Part shown: positions 16,125-24,605 of the stretch, piece by piece
Layout of the letters: each line of letters opens with the position of its first letter
Numbering within the stretch: position 1 is the first letter of the stretch
Source of the DNA: Streptomyces cinerochromogenes
GTDB lineage: Bacteria > Actinomycetota > Actinomycetes > Streptomycetales > Streptomycetaceae
Assembly (NCBI RefSeq): GCF_014648635.1
Contig: NZ_BMRM01000014.1
Coordinates: forward strand, 213,466 to 277,465
Direction: 5' to 3'
DNA: 64,000 nt
Program-made: the position numbers and the translations under genes
Notes under the pieces: generated by a model
Database searches by the model: none
What the model was told of the DNA's origin: nothing
The model's input: the letters and a program-made list of their open reading frames with translations, nothing else

Positions 16125-16916
16125 ATGCTCACCACCCGTTTCGTGGACGGCGCGCCCAACTGGATCGACGTCGGCAGCCCCGACATCGACGGCGCGGCCT
16201 CCTTCTACGGCACCCTGTTCGGCTGGCGGTTCGAGTCGGCGGGACCGGACGCCGGCGGTTACGGCTTCTTCCAGTTGGACGGCAGGACCGTGGCGGGCGG
16301 TATGCAGACCGGTCCCGGGCAGGGACCGCCGGCCTGGACGGTGTACTTCCAGAGCGAGGACGCCCAGGCCACCGCCAAGGCGGCCGAAGGGGCCCACGGC
16401 AGAGTGCTGTTCCCGCCGACGGACGTGATGGGCCAGGGTCATATGGCGGTCCTCGCCGACCAGGCGGGCGTGCGGTTCGGGATCTGGCAGCCGGGGCGGA
16501 CCAAGGGCGTGGACGTGGCGGGCGAGCCGGGTTCGCTGTGCTGGGTCGAGCTGTACACACCGGACATCGCGGCGGCCGCCGCGTTCTACCGCCGGGTGCT
16601 CGGCCTGGAGACCTCCGGGGTGCCGTTCGCGGGCGGGACGTACACCTGCGTCAATCCCGACGGCGCCGGGGAGGAGGCCATGTTCGGCGGGATGGTGCCG
16701 CTGGCCGACGCGCCGGACGAGGCGGAGCCCGGTCCGTACTGGCTGCCGTACTTCGAGGTGGTGGACACCGACGCCGTGGTGGAGCAGGCGCAGCGGCTCG
16801 GCGGGACGGTGCGGATGCCCGCGGCGACCCTGGAGGGCGTGGGCCGCATGGCCAAGCTCGCCGATCCGTACGGGGTCCGCTTCGCGGTGATCAGAAGCGA
16901 GCCGGCGCAGGGCTGA
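16125..16916 (+). CDS. Two-domain VOC/glyoxalase-like protein
   Basis: This 263-residue protein has two tandem VOC (vicinal oxygen chelate) modules: residues about 8-118 (NWIDVGSPDIDGAASFYGTLFGWRFE to RFGIWQP) and about 135-262 (WVELYTPDIAAAAAFYRRVLGLE to PYGVRFAVIRSEP). Such duplicated streptomycete proteins are often labelled hydroxylase or CFP30-like and may bind metal and small ligands or drugs; the activity is unknown. ATG 16125 has a strong GAGGAGGG Shine-Dalgarno sequence; the extra upstream residues in the open frame are not conserved. It is monocistronic, followed by a tandem-repeat region. Confidence 0.82.
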   Translation: MLTTRFVDGAPNWIDVGSPDIDGAASFYGTLFGWRFESAGPDAGGYGFFQLDGRTVAGGMQTGPGQGPPAWTVYFQSEDAQATAKAAEGAHGRVLFPPTDVMGQGHMAVLADQAGVRFGIWQPGRTKGVDVAGEPGSLCWVELYTPDIAAAAAFYRRVLGLETSGVPFAGGTYTCVNPDGAGEEAMFGGMVPLADAPDEAEPGPYWLPYFEVVDTDAVVEQAQRLGGTVRMPAATLEGVGRMAKLADPYGVRFAVIRSEPAQG

Positions 16917-16920
16917 GCGG

Positions 16921-17130
16921 CGCCGCGGAGCGCGGGCGTTGAGCCGGCGCGGAGCGCGGGGGTCGGGCCGCCGTGGAGCGCAGGGGCCTGAGCCGGCGCG
17001 GAACGGAGAGCTTGAGCCACCGCGAACCGTGACGGCCGAGCGGTGGGACGCCGGGGCCTGAGCCGGCGACGAACGCAGGAGCCTGAGCCGGCGCGGCGCG
17101 CAGGGGTGAGTCGCGCGGAGCGCGCGGTGG
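16921..17130. repeat. Degenerate tandem repeat of about 24 bp
   Basis: The 210 bp between the VOC and LacI genes consist of about eight degenerate units based on CTGAGCCGGCGCGGAGCGCAG (for example near 16937, 16988, 17056 and 17080), with units running into one another. No open reading frame here looks genuine. The sequence differs from the CCGTTCGG-core arrays at 15.8 and 51.5 kb but has a similar period. Confidence 0.6.
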
Positions 17131-17133
17131 CCG

Positions 17134-18210
17134 TCAGGCGGAGGCGCGGCGTATCAGGGTCGTCGGCAGGATCACCGCCGTGCCCGGCGAGCCGGGGACG
17201 CCGGGGAGCGCGGGGGGCCGGTGGCGGCCGTCGGGGAGGCCCTGGAGCAGCAGGCGGGCCATCAGCCGGCCCATCTCCTCGATGTCCTGCCGGACCGTGG
17301 TCAGCGGGGGCTCGGTCTGTTCGGTGACCGGCACCATGTCGTCGAAGCCGACCACGGCGACGTCCTCCGGCACCCGCCGGCCGCTCTCGCGCAGCACGCG
17401 CAGCGCGCCGAGGGCGGTGAGGTCGTTGGCGGCGAACACGGCGTCGACGTCGGGGCAGCGGCCGAGGAGCTCCCGCATGGCGCGTTCGCCGCCGGCCGGG
17501 GTGAAGTCGCTCTGCACGACCAGCCGGGGATCGCTCTCGCCCAGCACGTCGGCCATGACGTCCCGGTAGCCGTCGAGCCGGTCCGCCGCCGAGGTCTGGT
17601 CCAGCGGACCGGTGATGTGCGCGATGCGCCGGCGGCCGAGGTCCAGCAGGTGCCGTACGGCCGCGCGGGCCCCGCCCCGGTTGTCGCAGTCGACGTACGC
17701 CACGCCCGGGTCCGCCGCCGGGGTGTCCTCGCCCCAGCCGGGGCGTCCGCCGAACACGGTCGGCACGCCGGCGTCGTGGATGAGGCCGGGCAGCGGGTCG
17801 TCCAGGTGGAGGGAGAAGACGAGCGCGCCGTCGACATGGCCGCCGGCGAGATACCGGGCGACGCGCGCGTGGTCGGCGCGGCCCTCGGTGAGCAGCAGCA
17901 CGAGCTGGTTGTCGTGCGCGGTCAGCTCCTTGCTGATGCCGCGCAGTTGGAGGGCGAAGAAGGGGTCGGCGAAGACCTTGGTCTCGGGCTCGGCGATGAC
18001 CACCGCGACGGCGTCGTGCCGCCGGGTGACGAGGCTGCGCGCCGCCTGGTTGGGGACGTAGCCCAGTTCCTCGACGGCCCGCCGGACCCGCTCGGCCAGC
18101 GGTTCGCGGACCCCGTCGCCGCCGTTGACCACCCGGGACACGGTGGCCCGGGACACGCCGGCCCGTGCGGCCACGGCCTCCAGCGTGGGGCGCGAGACTG
18201 CCTCGGTCAC
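17134..18210 (-). CDS. LacI family transcriptional regulator
   Basis: This 358-residue LacI/GalR repressor has an N-terminal HTH (PTLEAVAARAGVSRATVSRVVNG, residues 7-29) with hinge helix, followed by a periplasmic-binding-protein-like sugar domain (AVVIAEPETKVFADPFFALQLRGI to VVGFDDMVPVTEQTEPPLTTVRQD). GTG 18210 is chosen because GAGGAGGAG lies eight bases upstream; an extension to 18321 is unlike the family. No sugar gene is adjacent, so the target is unknown. The LigD-like gene ends 127 bp upstream on the same strand. Confidence 0.9.
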   Translation of the reverse strand: MTEAVSRPTLEAVAARAGVSRATVSRVVNGGDGVREPLAERVRRAVEELGYVPNQAARSLVTRRHDAVAVVIAEPETKVFADPFFALQLRGISKELTAHDNQLVLLLTEGRADHARVARYLAGGHVDGALVFSLHLDDPLPGLIHDAGVPTVFGGRPGWGEDTPAADPGVAYVDCDNRGGARAAVRHLLDLGRRRIAHITGPLDQTSAADRLDGYRDVMADVLGESDPRLVVQSDFTPAGGERAMRELLGRCPDVDAVFAANDLTALGALRVLRESGRRVPEDVAVVGFDDMVPVTEQTEPPLTTVRQDIEEMGRLMARLLLQGLPDGRHRPPALPGVPGSPGTAVILPTTLIRRASA

Positions 18211-18336
18211 TTCGGGACTCCTCCTCGGCGGCTGGCGATCAGGATAGCCGCGCGGCGCCGGTCCGGCCGGTGCCGGTGCGGACCGGGTCAGGACACGGGT
18301 CACCCCGCCGTGATCACCCACCGGCCCGCCGGGGTC

Positions 18337-19356
18337 TCAGGACGAGGACTCGCGCCGGGCCCGGCTCGGCTGGACGCGTTTCGGTTCGCCGGGCATCTTC
18401 GGGTACTCCGGCGGGTACGGCAGGTCGCCGAGGCCGTGGTCGTGTTCGTCCCGGCGGGCCAGGTCCAGCAGCGCCTCCAGGGAGTAGGCGTGCTCGTCCA
18501 TGTCGGCGTGCACGTCGCCGAGTTCGGCGAACCGGGCCGGCATGGTGGCGAGGTCGAAGTCGCGGGGCTCGGCCACGCCGACCTCCTCCCAGCGCAGGGG
18601 TGCCGAGACGGGGGCGTGCGGGCGGGGCCGTACGGAGTAGGCGGAGGCGATGGTGCGGTCCCGGGCCGTCTGGTTGTAGTCGAGGAAGATGCGGCGCCCG
18701 CGTTCCTCCTTCCACCACTTGATGGTCACCTGCTCGGGCATCCGGCGTTCCATCTCCCGGCCGACCGCGATCGCCGCGCGGCGCACCTGGGTGAAGGTCC
18801 AGCGCGGTTCGATGGGCACGAAGACGTGCAGGCCCCGCCCGCCGGAGGTCTTCGGCCAGCCGCGCAGCCCGCCGAACTCCTCCAGCACGGACCGCAGTTC
18901 GTGGGCGGCGCGGACGGCGTCGGCGTAGTCGGTACCGGGCTGCGGGTCGAGGTCGATGCGGAGTTCGTCGGGGTGGTCGACATCGGCGGCCCGCACCGGC
19001 CAGGGGTGGAAGGTGAGCGTGCCGTACTGGGCGGCCCACACCACGGCGGCCTCCTCGGTGGGGCACATCTCGTCGGCGCTGCGCCCGCTGGGGAAGGTGA
19101 TATGGGCGGTCGGGATCCAGTCGGGCATGCCCTTCGGGGCCCGTTTCTGGAAGAACCACTCGCCGCCGACGCCGTCCGGGTAGCGCTCCAGGGTGGTGGG
19201 GCGGTTGCGCAGGGCGCGCAGGATGCCGGGGCCGACGGCGGTGTAGTAGCGGGCGAGGTCCAGCTTGGTGAAGCCGCGCTCCGGGAAGAACACCTTGTCC
19301 GGACTGGACAGCCGTACGGTCCGGCCGCCCACCTCCAGTTCCACCGCATCGCCCAT
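18337..19356 (-). CDS. LigD-type NHEJ polymerase (stand-alone primase/polymerase domain)
   Basis: This 339-residue protein is the archaeo-eukaryotic-primase-like polymerase module of bacterial non-homologous end joining, without fused ligase or nuclease. It shows the DNA-end-binding N-terminal part (LSSPDKVFFPERGFTKLDLARYY), the metal-binding DLDP in LRIDLDPQPG, SGGRGLHVFVPI, and WWKEERGRRIFLDYNQTARDRTIA with the third catalytic Asp. It adds (ribo)nucleotides at breaks. It diverges from the LigC-type ligase gene across 95 bp, which shows functional pairing. The partner Ku is not in the window. Confidence 0.9.
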   Translation of the reverse strand: MGDAVELEVGGRTVRLSSPDKVFFPERGFTKLDLARYYTAVGPGILRALRNRPTTLERYPDGVGGEWFFQKRAPKGMPDWIPTAHITFPSGRSADEMCPTEEAAVVWAAQYGTLTFHPWPVRAADVDHPDELRIDLDPQPGTDYADAVRAAHELRSVLEEFGGLRGWPKTSGGRGLHVFVPIEPRWTFTQVRRAAIAVGREMERRMPEQVTIKWWKEERGRRIFLDYNQTARDRTIASAYSVRPRPHAPVSAPLRWEEVGVAEPRDFDLATMPARFAELGDVHADMDEHAYSLEALLDLARRDEHDHGLGDLPYPPEYPKMPGEPKRVQPSRARRESSS

Positions 19357-19451
19357 GCGGCCACGGTAGGCGCGCCCCGTACAGCGCGCATACCGGGACG
19401 AAGCAGGGTGTATCTGAGCGGAATCCGACGTAGGCGCGCAGAATCGGATGC

Positions 19452-20528
19452 ATGGATCTGCCCGTCATGCCGCCCGTGAAGCCGATGCTCGCCAAGTCGG
19501 TGGCGAGCATCCCGCCGGGGATGCACTACGAGGCGAAGTGGGACGGGTTCCGGGCGATCGTGTTCCGGGACGGCGCCGAGGTCGAGCTGGGCAGCCGCAC
19601 CGGAAAGCCGCTCACCAGGTACTTCCCCGAGCTGGTCGAGGCGCTGAAGGAGCGGGTGCCCGAGCGGTGCGTGCTGGACGGGGAGATCGTGATCGCCCGG
19701 AACGGCCGGCTGGACTTCGACGCGCTGACCGAGCGGATCCACCCGGCGGCCTCCCGGGTGCGGACGCTGGCGGAGCGGACCCCGGCCTCCTTCGTCGCCT
19801 TCGACCTGCTGGCCCTGGACGACCACGCCCTGCTCGACGTCCCGCTCACCGACCGCCGCGCCCTGCTGGACCGGTCCCTGGCCGCGGCCACCCCGCCGGT
19901 GCACCTGGCGCCCTCCACGACCGATATCGAGGTGGCCCGGAACTGGTTCGAGCGGTTCGAGGGCGCCGGCCTCGACGGGGTCGTCGCCAAGCCGCTCACC
20001 CTGCACTACCTCCAGGACGAGCGGGCCATGTTCAAGATCAAGCACGAGCGGACGGCGGACGTCGTCGTCGCCGGGTACCGCCTACACAAGAGCGGCCCGG
20101 TGGTGGGCTCGCTGCTGCTGGGGCTGTACGACGAGCACGGCCGGCTCCAGCACGTGGGCGTGTCGGCCGCGTTCGCCATGAAGAAGCGCGCCGAGCTGGT
20201 CGGGGAACTGGAGCCGCTGCGCATGGACGACGTGTCCGGGCACCCCTGGGCCGCCTGGACGGACGAGGCCGCACACGAGACGGCCCGGCTGCCGGGCGCG
20301 CCGAGCCGCTGGTCCGGCAAGAAGGACCTGTCCTGGGTGCCGCTGCGGCCGGAGCGGGTCGCCGAGGTGGCGTACGACCACATGGAGAACGGGCAGCGGT
20401 TCCGGCACACGGCCCGCTTCCGTCGCTGGCGCCCGGACCGTACGCCGGAGAGCTGCACCTACGCCCAGCTGGAGGAGCCGGTGCGCTACGACCTGGCGGA
20501 GATCCTCGGCGAGAGGGACCGGAGCTGA
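19452..20528 (+). CDS. ATP-dependent DNA ligase, LigC type
   Basis: This 358-residue ligase seals nicks and NHEJ breaks using ATP. The nucleotidyl transferase active site is KWDG with nucleophile Lys29 in YEAKWDGFRAIVF. Motif III/IIIa (LDGEIVIARNGRLDFDAL; ASFVAFDLLALD), motif IV (GLDGVVAKP) and motif V (FKIKHERTADVVVAGYR) follow, then a C-terminal OB fold. There is no N-terminal polymerase or nuclease part. It is divergent from the LigD-polymerase gene at 18337-19356, so the two act as a split LigD. The start ATG is well placed. Confidence 0.92.
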   Translation: MDLPVMPPVKPMLAKSVASIPPGMHYEAKWDGFRAIVFRDGAEVELGSRTGKPLTRYFPELVEALKERVPERCVLDGEIVIARNGRLDFDALTERIHPAASRVRTLAERTPASFVAFDLLALDDHALLDVPLTDRRALLDRSLAAATPPVHLAPSTTDIEVARNWFERFEGAGLDGVVAKPLTLHYLQDERAMFKIKHERTADVVVAGYRLHKSGPVVGSLLLGLYDEHGRLQHVGVSAAFAMKKRAELVGELEPLRMDDVSGHPWAAWTDEAAHETARLPGAPSRWSGKKDLSWVPLRPERVAEVAYDHMENGQRFRHTARFRRWRPDRTPESCTYAQLEEPVRYDLAEILGERDRS

Positions 20529-20593
20529 CCGCGTGAGGCCCAGGGCCGCATGAGCGCTGCGACCGCCTGAGGAGGCTCACGACAGCGCGGGGC

Positions 20594-21784
20594 TCACGGC
20601 TGCATCAGGATCTTCACGGCGCCGTCCTGCTTGCGCTGGAACATCTCGTACGCGTGCGGCGCCTCCGACAGCGGCAGCCGGTGCGTGGCGAAGTCCTCCA
20701 CGCCCAGCGGGTCCTCCTCCGTCAGGTACGGCATGATCCGGTCGGTCCAGGTGCGGACGTTGGCCTGGCCCATCCGGAGCTGGATCTGCTTGTCGAAGAG
20801 GGTGAGCATCGGCATCGGGTCGGCCATGCCGCCGTAGACGCCGCTGAGCGAGATCGTGCCGCCGCGGCGGACCAGGTCGATGGCCGTGTACAGGGCGCCG
20901 AGCCGGTCGATGCTGAAGCGTTCGGCGAGGGGCCCGCTGAGCTTGCGCGGCATGAGCGCGGTGGCCGTCTGGGCGAGTTTGGCGGCATGGCTGCCGTGCG
21001 CCTCGGTGCCGACGGCGTCGATCACGGCGTCCGGTCCCCGGCCGCCGGTGACGTCCCGGATGGCGTGGACCAGTGCCTTCTCGTCGTCGAAGGCCCGTAG
21101 GTCGTACGTCTCCACCCCGCGCCGCTGCGCCCGGGCGAGCCGCTCGGGCACCAGGTCGACGCCGAAGACGCGTTCCGCGCCGCGGGCCAGGGCGATCCGG
21201 CAGGCCATGTCACCGATCGGGCCGAGGCCGAGGACCGCGAGGGTGCCGCCGGGCGGGACGGCGGCGTACTCGACGGCCTGCCAGGCGGTGGGCAGCACGT
21301 CGGAGAGGTAGACGAACCGGTCGTCCGGCGGTCCTTCGGGCACCTTGATGGGCCCGAACTGCGCCTGCGGGACGCGCAGGTACTCGGCCTGACCGCCCGG
21401 TACGGCGCCGTACAGGCGGGTGTAACCGAACAGGGGGGCGCCCATGCCCTCGCCGGTGACCTGCGTGGTCTCGCACTGGGTGGGCAGCCCGGTGTCGCAC
21501 ATGAAGCAGTGTCCGCAGGCGATCTGGAAGGGCACCACCACGCGGTCGCCGGGGCGCAGGTCCGGCACCTCGGGGCCGACCTCCTCCACGATGCCCATGG
21601 GTTCGTGGCCGAGGATGTCCCCCGGGGTCATGAACGGGGTGAGCACCTCGTACAGGTGCAGGTCGGAGCCGCACAGCCCGGTGGATGTGACGCGGATGAC
21701 GGCGTCCGTGGGTTCCTCGATCCGGGGGTCGGGCACGTCCTCGACCCGGACGTCCCGCTTGCCCTGCCAGGTGACTGCCTTCAT
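20594..21784 (-). CDS. Zinc-dependent alcohol dehydrogenase (formaldehyde dehydrogenase-like MDR)
   Basis: This 396-residue medium-chain dehydrogenase has the catalytic zinc ligands in GLCGSDLHLY and GHEPMGIVEEVG, a partial structural-zinc loop (CGHCFMCDTGLPTQC) and a Rossmann motif LAVLGLGPIGDMACRIA. The long insert (residues 110-145) and the C-terminal part resemble glutathione-independent formaldehyde dehydrogenase-like proteins. Substrate is unknown. It lies downstream of pcaV on the same strand, 165 bp away with no clear feature between, so it may or may not be cotranscribed. An aromatic-aldehyde role would fit the pca neighbours but is only a guess. Confidence 0.88.
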   Translation of the reverse strand: MKAVTWQGKRDVRVEDVPDPRIEEPTDAVIRVTSTGLCGSDLHLYEVLTPFMTPGDILGHEPMGIVEEVGPEVPDLRPGDRVVVPFQIACGHCFMCDTGLPTQCETTQVTGEGMGAPLFGYTRLYGAVPGGQAEYLRVPQAQFGPIKVPEGPPDDRFVYLSDVLPTAWQAVEYAAVPPGGTLAVLGLGPIGDMACRIALARGAERVFGVDLVPERLARAQRRGVETYDLRAFDDEKALVHAIRDVTGGRGPDAVIDAVGTEAHGSHAAKLAQTATALMPRKLSGPLAERFSIDRLGALYTAIDLVRRGGTISLSGVYGGMADPMPMLTLFDKQIQLRMGQANVRTWTDRIMPYLTEEDPLGVEDFATHRLPLSEAPHAYEMFQRKQDGAVKILMQP

Positions 21785-21949
21785 ACGGTCGCGCTCCCTC
21801 GGTCACGCGTACGGCTGCGGACTGTGTGCCGTGTGCGGCGGCCGGCCGGGTACCCCGCGGGCACCGCTCCTGAACCCCTGGCCGAAGACGCCCCGGCGTG
21901 CCCACGCCGGACCCGTCCCGGGTGCCTGCGGGCGGGCCCGGTCAGGGGG

Positions 21950-22414
21950 TCAGCCCTGGGCGGCCAGGGGCTCGGCGGGGTTGCGCAGTTCCTCGGCGGC
22001 GTCGGCGACCCGGCGGATCAGGTCGAGGAACACGGTCTGCTCCTCGGCGGACAGCGGGGCGAGGAACACCTGGTTCATCCGGGCGGTGCGCACGGTCAGC
22101 CTGCGGTGGGTGCGCAGGCCGTCGTCGGTGAGGCGGAGCAGGAAGCGCCGGCCGTCCTGCGGGTCGCGCACCTTGTGCAGCAGCCCTCGGCGGTCGAGCC
22201 GGCTGATGACCTCGGCGATGGTCGACCGGTCCAGGCCCACCCGCTCGCCCACGGTCCGCTGGTCGAGCCCGGGCTCGGCGACGAGCGCGTTCATGACGGC
22301 GAACTGCGGCGAGGTGATCTCCTCCGAGACCATCGTGTTCCACAGCAGGTAGTGCGCCTGCTGGAGCCGCCGGGCGAGGTGCCCGGGATGGGTGGCGAGA
22401 TCCACCGCTGCCAT
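21950..22414 (-). CDS. pcaV: MarR family repressor of the pca operon (PcaV)
   Basis: This 154-residue winged-helix MarR protein has the HTH region PQFAVMNALVAEPGLDQRTVGERVGLDRSTIAEVISRLDRRGLLHKVRDPQDGRRFLLRLT and the N- and C-terminal dimerisation helices. Its N-terminal helix has Arg15 and His21 in LARRLQQAHYLLW; in S. coelicolor PcaV an Arg15 is reported to bind protocatechuate, and the same position is Arg here. It is divergent from pcaI, with a perfect palindrome between them, so it should repress pcaIJFHGBL and its own gene until protocatechuate binds. A start at ATG 22414 gives the family's usual length. Confidence 0.92.
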   Translation of the reverse strand: MAAVDLATHPGHLARRLQQAHYLLWNTMVSEEITSPQFAVMNALVAEPGLDQRTVGERVGLDRSTIAEVISRLDRRGLLHKVRDPQDGRRFLLRLTDDGLRTHRRLTVRTARMNQVFLAPLSAEEQTVFLDLIRRVADAAEELRNPAEPLAAQG

Positions 22415-22513
22415 GTGCTCTCCCCGCTCTCGATTCGTTGGTGCGCTGAACGATACCCGCCCTTGACGGCCTCGACCCGCGGTGGCAGCGTGAGCGCCAC
22501 CTCGCTGTGATGC

Positions 22514-22540
22514 TCAGTGCGCTGACTATCAGCGCACTGA
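22514..22540. promoter_or_regulatory. PcaV operator (perfect 27-bp palindrome)
   Basis: The arms TCAGTGCGCTGA (22514-22525) and TCAGCGCACTGA (22529-22540) are perfect inverted repeats around a CTA spacer. The element lies 24 bp before the pcaI ATG and about 100 bp before the pcaV start. A half-site-like GGTGCGCTGA is nearer pcaV (about 22440). The position and symmetry fit a dimeric MarR operator controlling both genes. Confidence 0.8.
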
Positions 22541-22563
22541 TGAAGGAGATGGGGTTTTCCGGG

Positions 22564-23346
22564 ATGGACAAGGTGGTCGCCACGGCCGTGGAGGCGGTGG
22601 CCGATGTGCCCGACGGCGCGTCGCTCGCCGTCGGCGGGTTCGGGCTCAGCGGTGTGCCGAACGTGCTGATCCAGGCACTGTACGAGCGCGGTGTCGGCGG
22701 GCTGGAAGTGGTGTCGAACAACTGCGGGGCGATGGATTCCGGGCTCGCGGTACTGCTGGCCGCGGGGCGGATCGCCCGGGTGACGGGCTCCTACATCGGC
22801 GCCAACCAGGAGTTCGCCCGCCAGTACCTGGCCGGCGAGCTGGAGGTGGAGCTGATCCCGCAGGGCACGCTGGCCGAGCGGCTGCGTGCGGGCGGTGCCG
22901 GCATCCCGGCCTTCTACACCCCGGCCGGGGTCGGCACCCAGGTCGCGGAGGGCGGGCTGCCGTGGCGCCACGACGGCTCCGGCGGGGTCGCGCTGGCCTC
23001 GCCGGCGAAGGAGGTGCGGGAGTTCGACGGCGTGGAGTACGTCCTGGAGCGGGGCATCCGGACGGACTTCGCGCTGGTGCGCGCGGCGAAGGGCGACCGG
23101 TACGGCAACCTGGTCTTCCACCGGTCCGCCCGGAACTTCAACCCGCCGGCCGCGATGGCCGGCCGGGTCACGATCGCCGAGGTGGAGGAGCTGGTCGAGC
23201 CCGGCGCGATCGATCCGGACGCGGTGCACCTGCCGGGCGTCTTCGTGCAGCGGGTCGTGGCGCTCACCCCGGAGCAGGCGGCGGACAAGCGGATCGAGCG
23301 GCGCACGGTCTCGGCGCCTCCGGCACGAGGGGCGGTGAGCGGCTGA
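22564..23346 (+). CDS. pcaI: 3-oxoadipate CoA-transferase subunit A
   Basis: This 260-residue alpha subunit of succinyl-CoA:3-oxoadipate CoA-transferase activates 3-oxoadipate in the beta-ketoadipate pathway. The family I CoA-transferase pattern is visible: DGASLAVGGFGLSGVPN, VVSNNCGAMDSGL, YIGANQEF, PQGTLAERLRAGGAGIPAFYTPAGVGT and RAAKGDRYGNLVF. An upstream ATG at 22507 sits before and runs through the PcaV operator and is rejected; ATG 22540 and 22549 are other in-frame choices. GGGG nine bases before 22564 supports the start used. The stop overlaps the pcaJ start by one base, implying coupled synthesis of the two subunits. Confidence 0.92.
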   Translation: MDKVVATAVEAVADVPDGASLAVGGFGLSGVPNVLIQALYERGVGGLEVVSNNCGAMDSGLAVLLAAGRIARVTGSYIGANQEFARQYLAGELEVELIPQGTLAERLRAGGAGIPAFYTPAGVGTQVAEGGLPWRHDGSGGVALASPAKEVREFDGVEYVLERGIRTDFALVRAAKGDRYGNLVFHRSARNFNPPAAMAGRVTIAEVEELVEPGAIDPDAVHLPGVFVQRVVALTPEQAADKRIERRTVSAPPARGAVSG

Positions 23347-23990
23347 TGGCCTGGACCCGCGAGGAGATGGCCGCCCGCGCGGCGCTGGAGCTGCGGGACG
23401 GGCAGTACGTCAACCTGGGCATCGGTCTGCCGACGCTGATCCCGAACCACCTTCCCGAGGGTGTCGAGGTGGTGCTGGAGTCGGAGAACGGGATCCTCGG
23501 CACCGGACCGTACCCCGCCGAGGACCAGGTGGACCCGGATCTGATCAACGCGGGCAAGGAGACCGTGACGGTGCTGCCGGGGGCGTCCTTCTTCGACTCG
23601 GCCCTGTCGTTCGCGATGATCCGGGGCGGGCACATCGACGTGGCCGTGCTCGGCGCGATGCAGGTGTCGGCCGGCGGTGACCTGGCCAACTGGGCGGTGC
23701 TGGGGAAGCTGGTCACCGGCATCGGGGGCGCGATGGACCTGGTGCACGGCGCCCGGCAGGTGATCGTGGTGATGACACACACCGCGAAGGACGGCTCGGC
23801 GAAGATCCTCAAGGAGTGCACGCTGCCGCTCACGGGCAGGGCGTGTGTGAACCGGGTCATCACCGATCTGGCCGTGCTGGACGTCACCGAGGAGGGGCTC
23901 ACCCTGATCGAGACCGCGCCGGGAGTCGGCGTGGACGAGGTCGTCGCCCGGACCGACGCGGAACTGACCGTTGCGGAGAATCTGCTGTGA
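23346..23990 (+). CDS. pcaJ: 3-oxoadipate CoA-transferase subunit B
   Basis: This 214-residue beta subunit partners PcaI and carries the catalytic glutamate that forms the CoA thioester, in VVLESENGILGTGPYP. Other family marks are GQYVNLGIGLPTLIPN, GGHIDVAVLGAMQVS, GDLANW and GGAMDLVHGARQVIVVM. The length is typical. Its start overlaps the pcaI stop (TGATG) and its end overlaps the remnant of pcaF by four bases, the original operon arrangement. Transfer of CoA from succinyl-CoA yields 3-oxoadipyl-CoA, which in this strain has no intact dedicated thiolase next to it. Confidence 0.94.
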   Translation: MAWTREEMAARAALELRDGQYVNLGIGLPTLIPNHLPEGVEVVLESENGILGTGPYPAEDQVDPDLINAGKETVTVLPGASFFDSALSFAMIRGGHIDVAVLGAMQVSAGGDLANWAVLGKLVTGIGGAMDLVHGARQVIVVMTHTAKDGSAKILKECTLPLTGRACVNRVITDLAVLDVTEEGLTLIETAPGVGVDEVVARTDAELTVAENLL

Positions 23991-24474
23991 GCCGCGCTTT
24001 CACCATCCGCCCCGTGGACATGGTGGACGCCGTCCGCGCCCCGGTCGGCCGCCGCAACGGCGCCCTGTCCGCCGTCCGTCCCGACGACCTGGCCGCCCAC
24101 GCCCGATCGGCGCGGCCGGTGTCTGCGCGACCGGCCCGCACTGGTTCGGACCGGTGCCCGTCGAGGCCGTCGGCCGGGCGCTCGGCAAGGCCGGAAGGCC
24201 GTTCGGCGACCTGTCGGTGCCGGAGCTGAACGAGACCTTCGCCGCCCAGGTCCTCGGCTGCCTCGCCGAGTGGCCCGAGTCCGACCCGGCGGTCCTCCAC
24301 CCGCGGGGCGGGGCGATCGCCCTGGGACATCCCCTCGGCGCCTCCGGTGCCCGGCTCGCCGGGACCGTCGCCCACCGGCTCGCCCGCCACGGCTCCGGCA
24401 CCGGTGTGACCGCCCGCCGCATCCGCGTGGGCCAGGGCCTCGCCCTCGCCCTCGCCCTCGCCCTCGAACGCTGA
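23987..24474 (+). pseudogene. pcaF: Decayed beta-ketoadipyl-CoA thiolase (pcaF remnant)
   Basis: About 160 residues of a 400-residue thiolase survive. The first part, from GTG 23987, reads as the thiolase N-terminus (VDMVDAVRAPVGRRNGALSAVRPDDLAAHA). Near 24100 the sequence jumps, in another frame, to the C-terminal third (GPVPVEAVGRALGKAG, SVPELNETFAAQVLG, GGAIALGHPLGASGARLAG). Roughly 250 residues including the first catalytic Cys are missing, and the C-terminal motif has RIRVGQG where thiolases have the second catalytic Cys (CIGVGQG). A large internal deletion with frameshift is the simplest explanation. The gap to pcaH (24475-24605) is a proline/alanine-type low-complexity stretch without a gene. 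Confidence 0.85.
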
Positions 24475-24605
24475 GGGGTCGCCCCTCGCCGCACGACTCC
24501 TCCCTCGCCGAAGACGCCGCCCCGCCGACAAGGCCGCCCCCGCCGAAGAAACCGCCCTCGCTGAAGAAGCCGCCCTCGAACGCCAAGGAAGCATCAGGTA
24601 CCCCC

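Noticed and set aside
22507..22563. An N-terminal extension of pcaI from ATG 22507
   Set aside because: It would encode the PcaV operator palindrome and has no family similarity.
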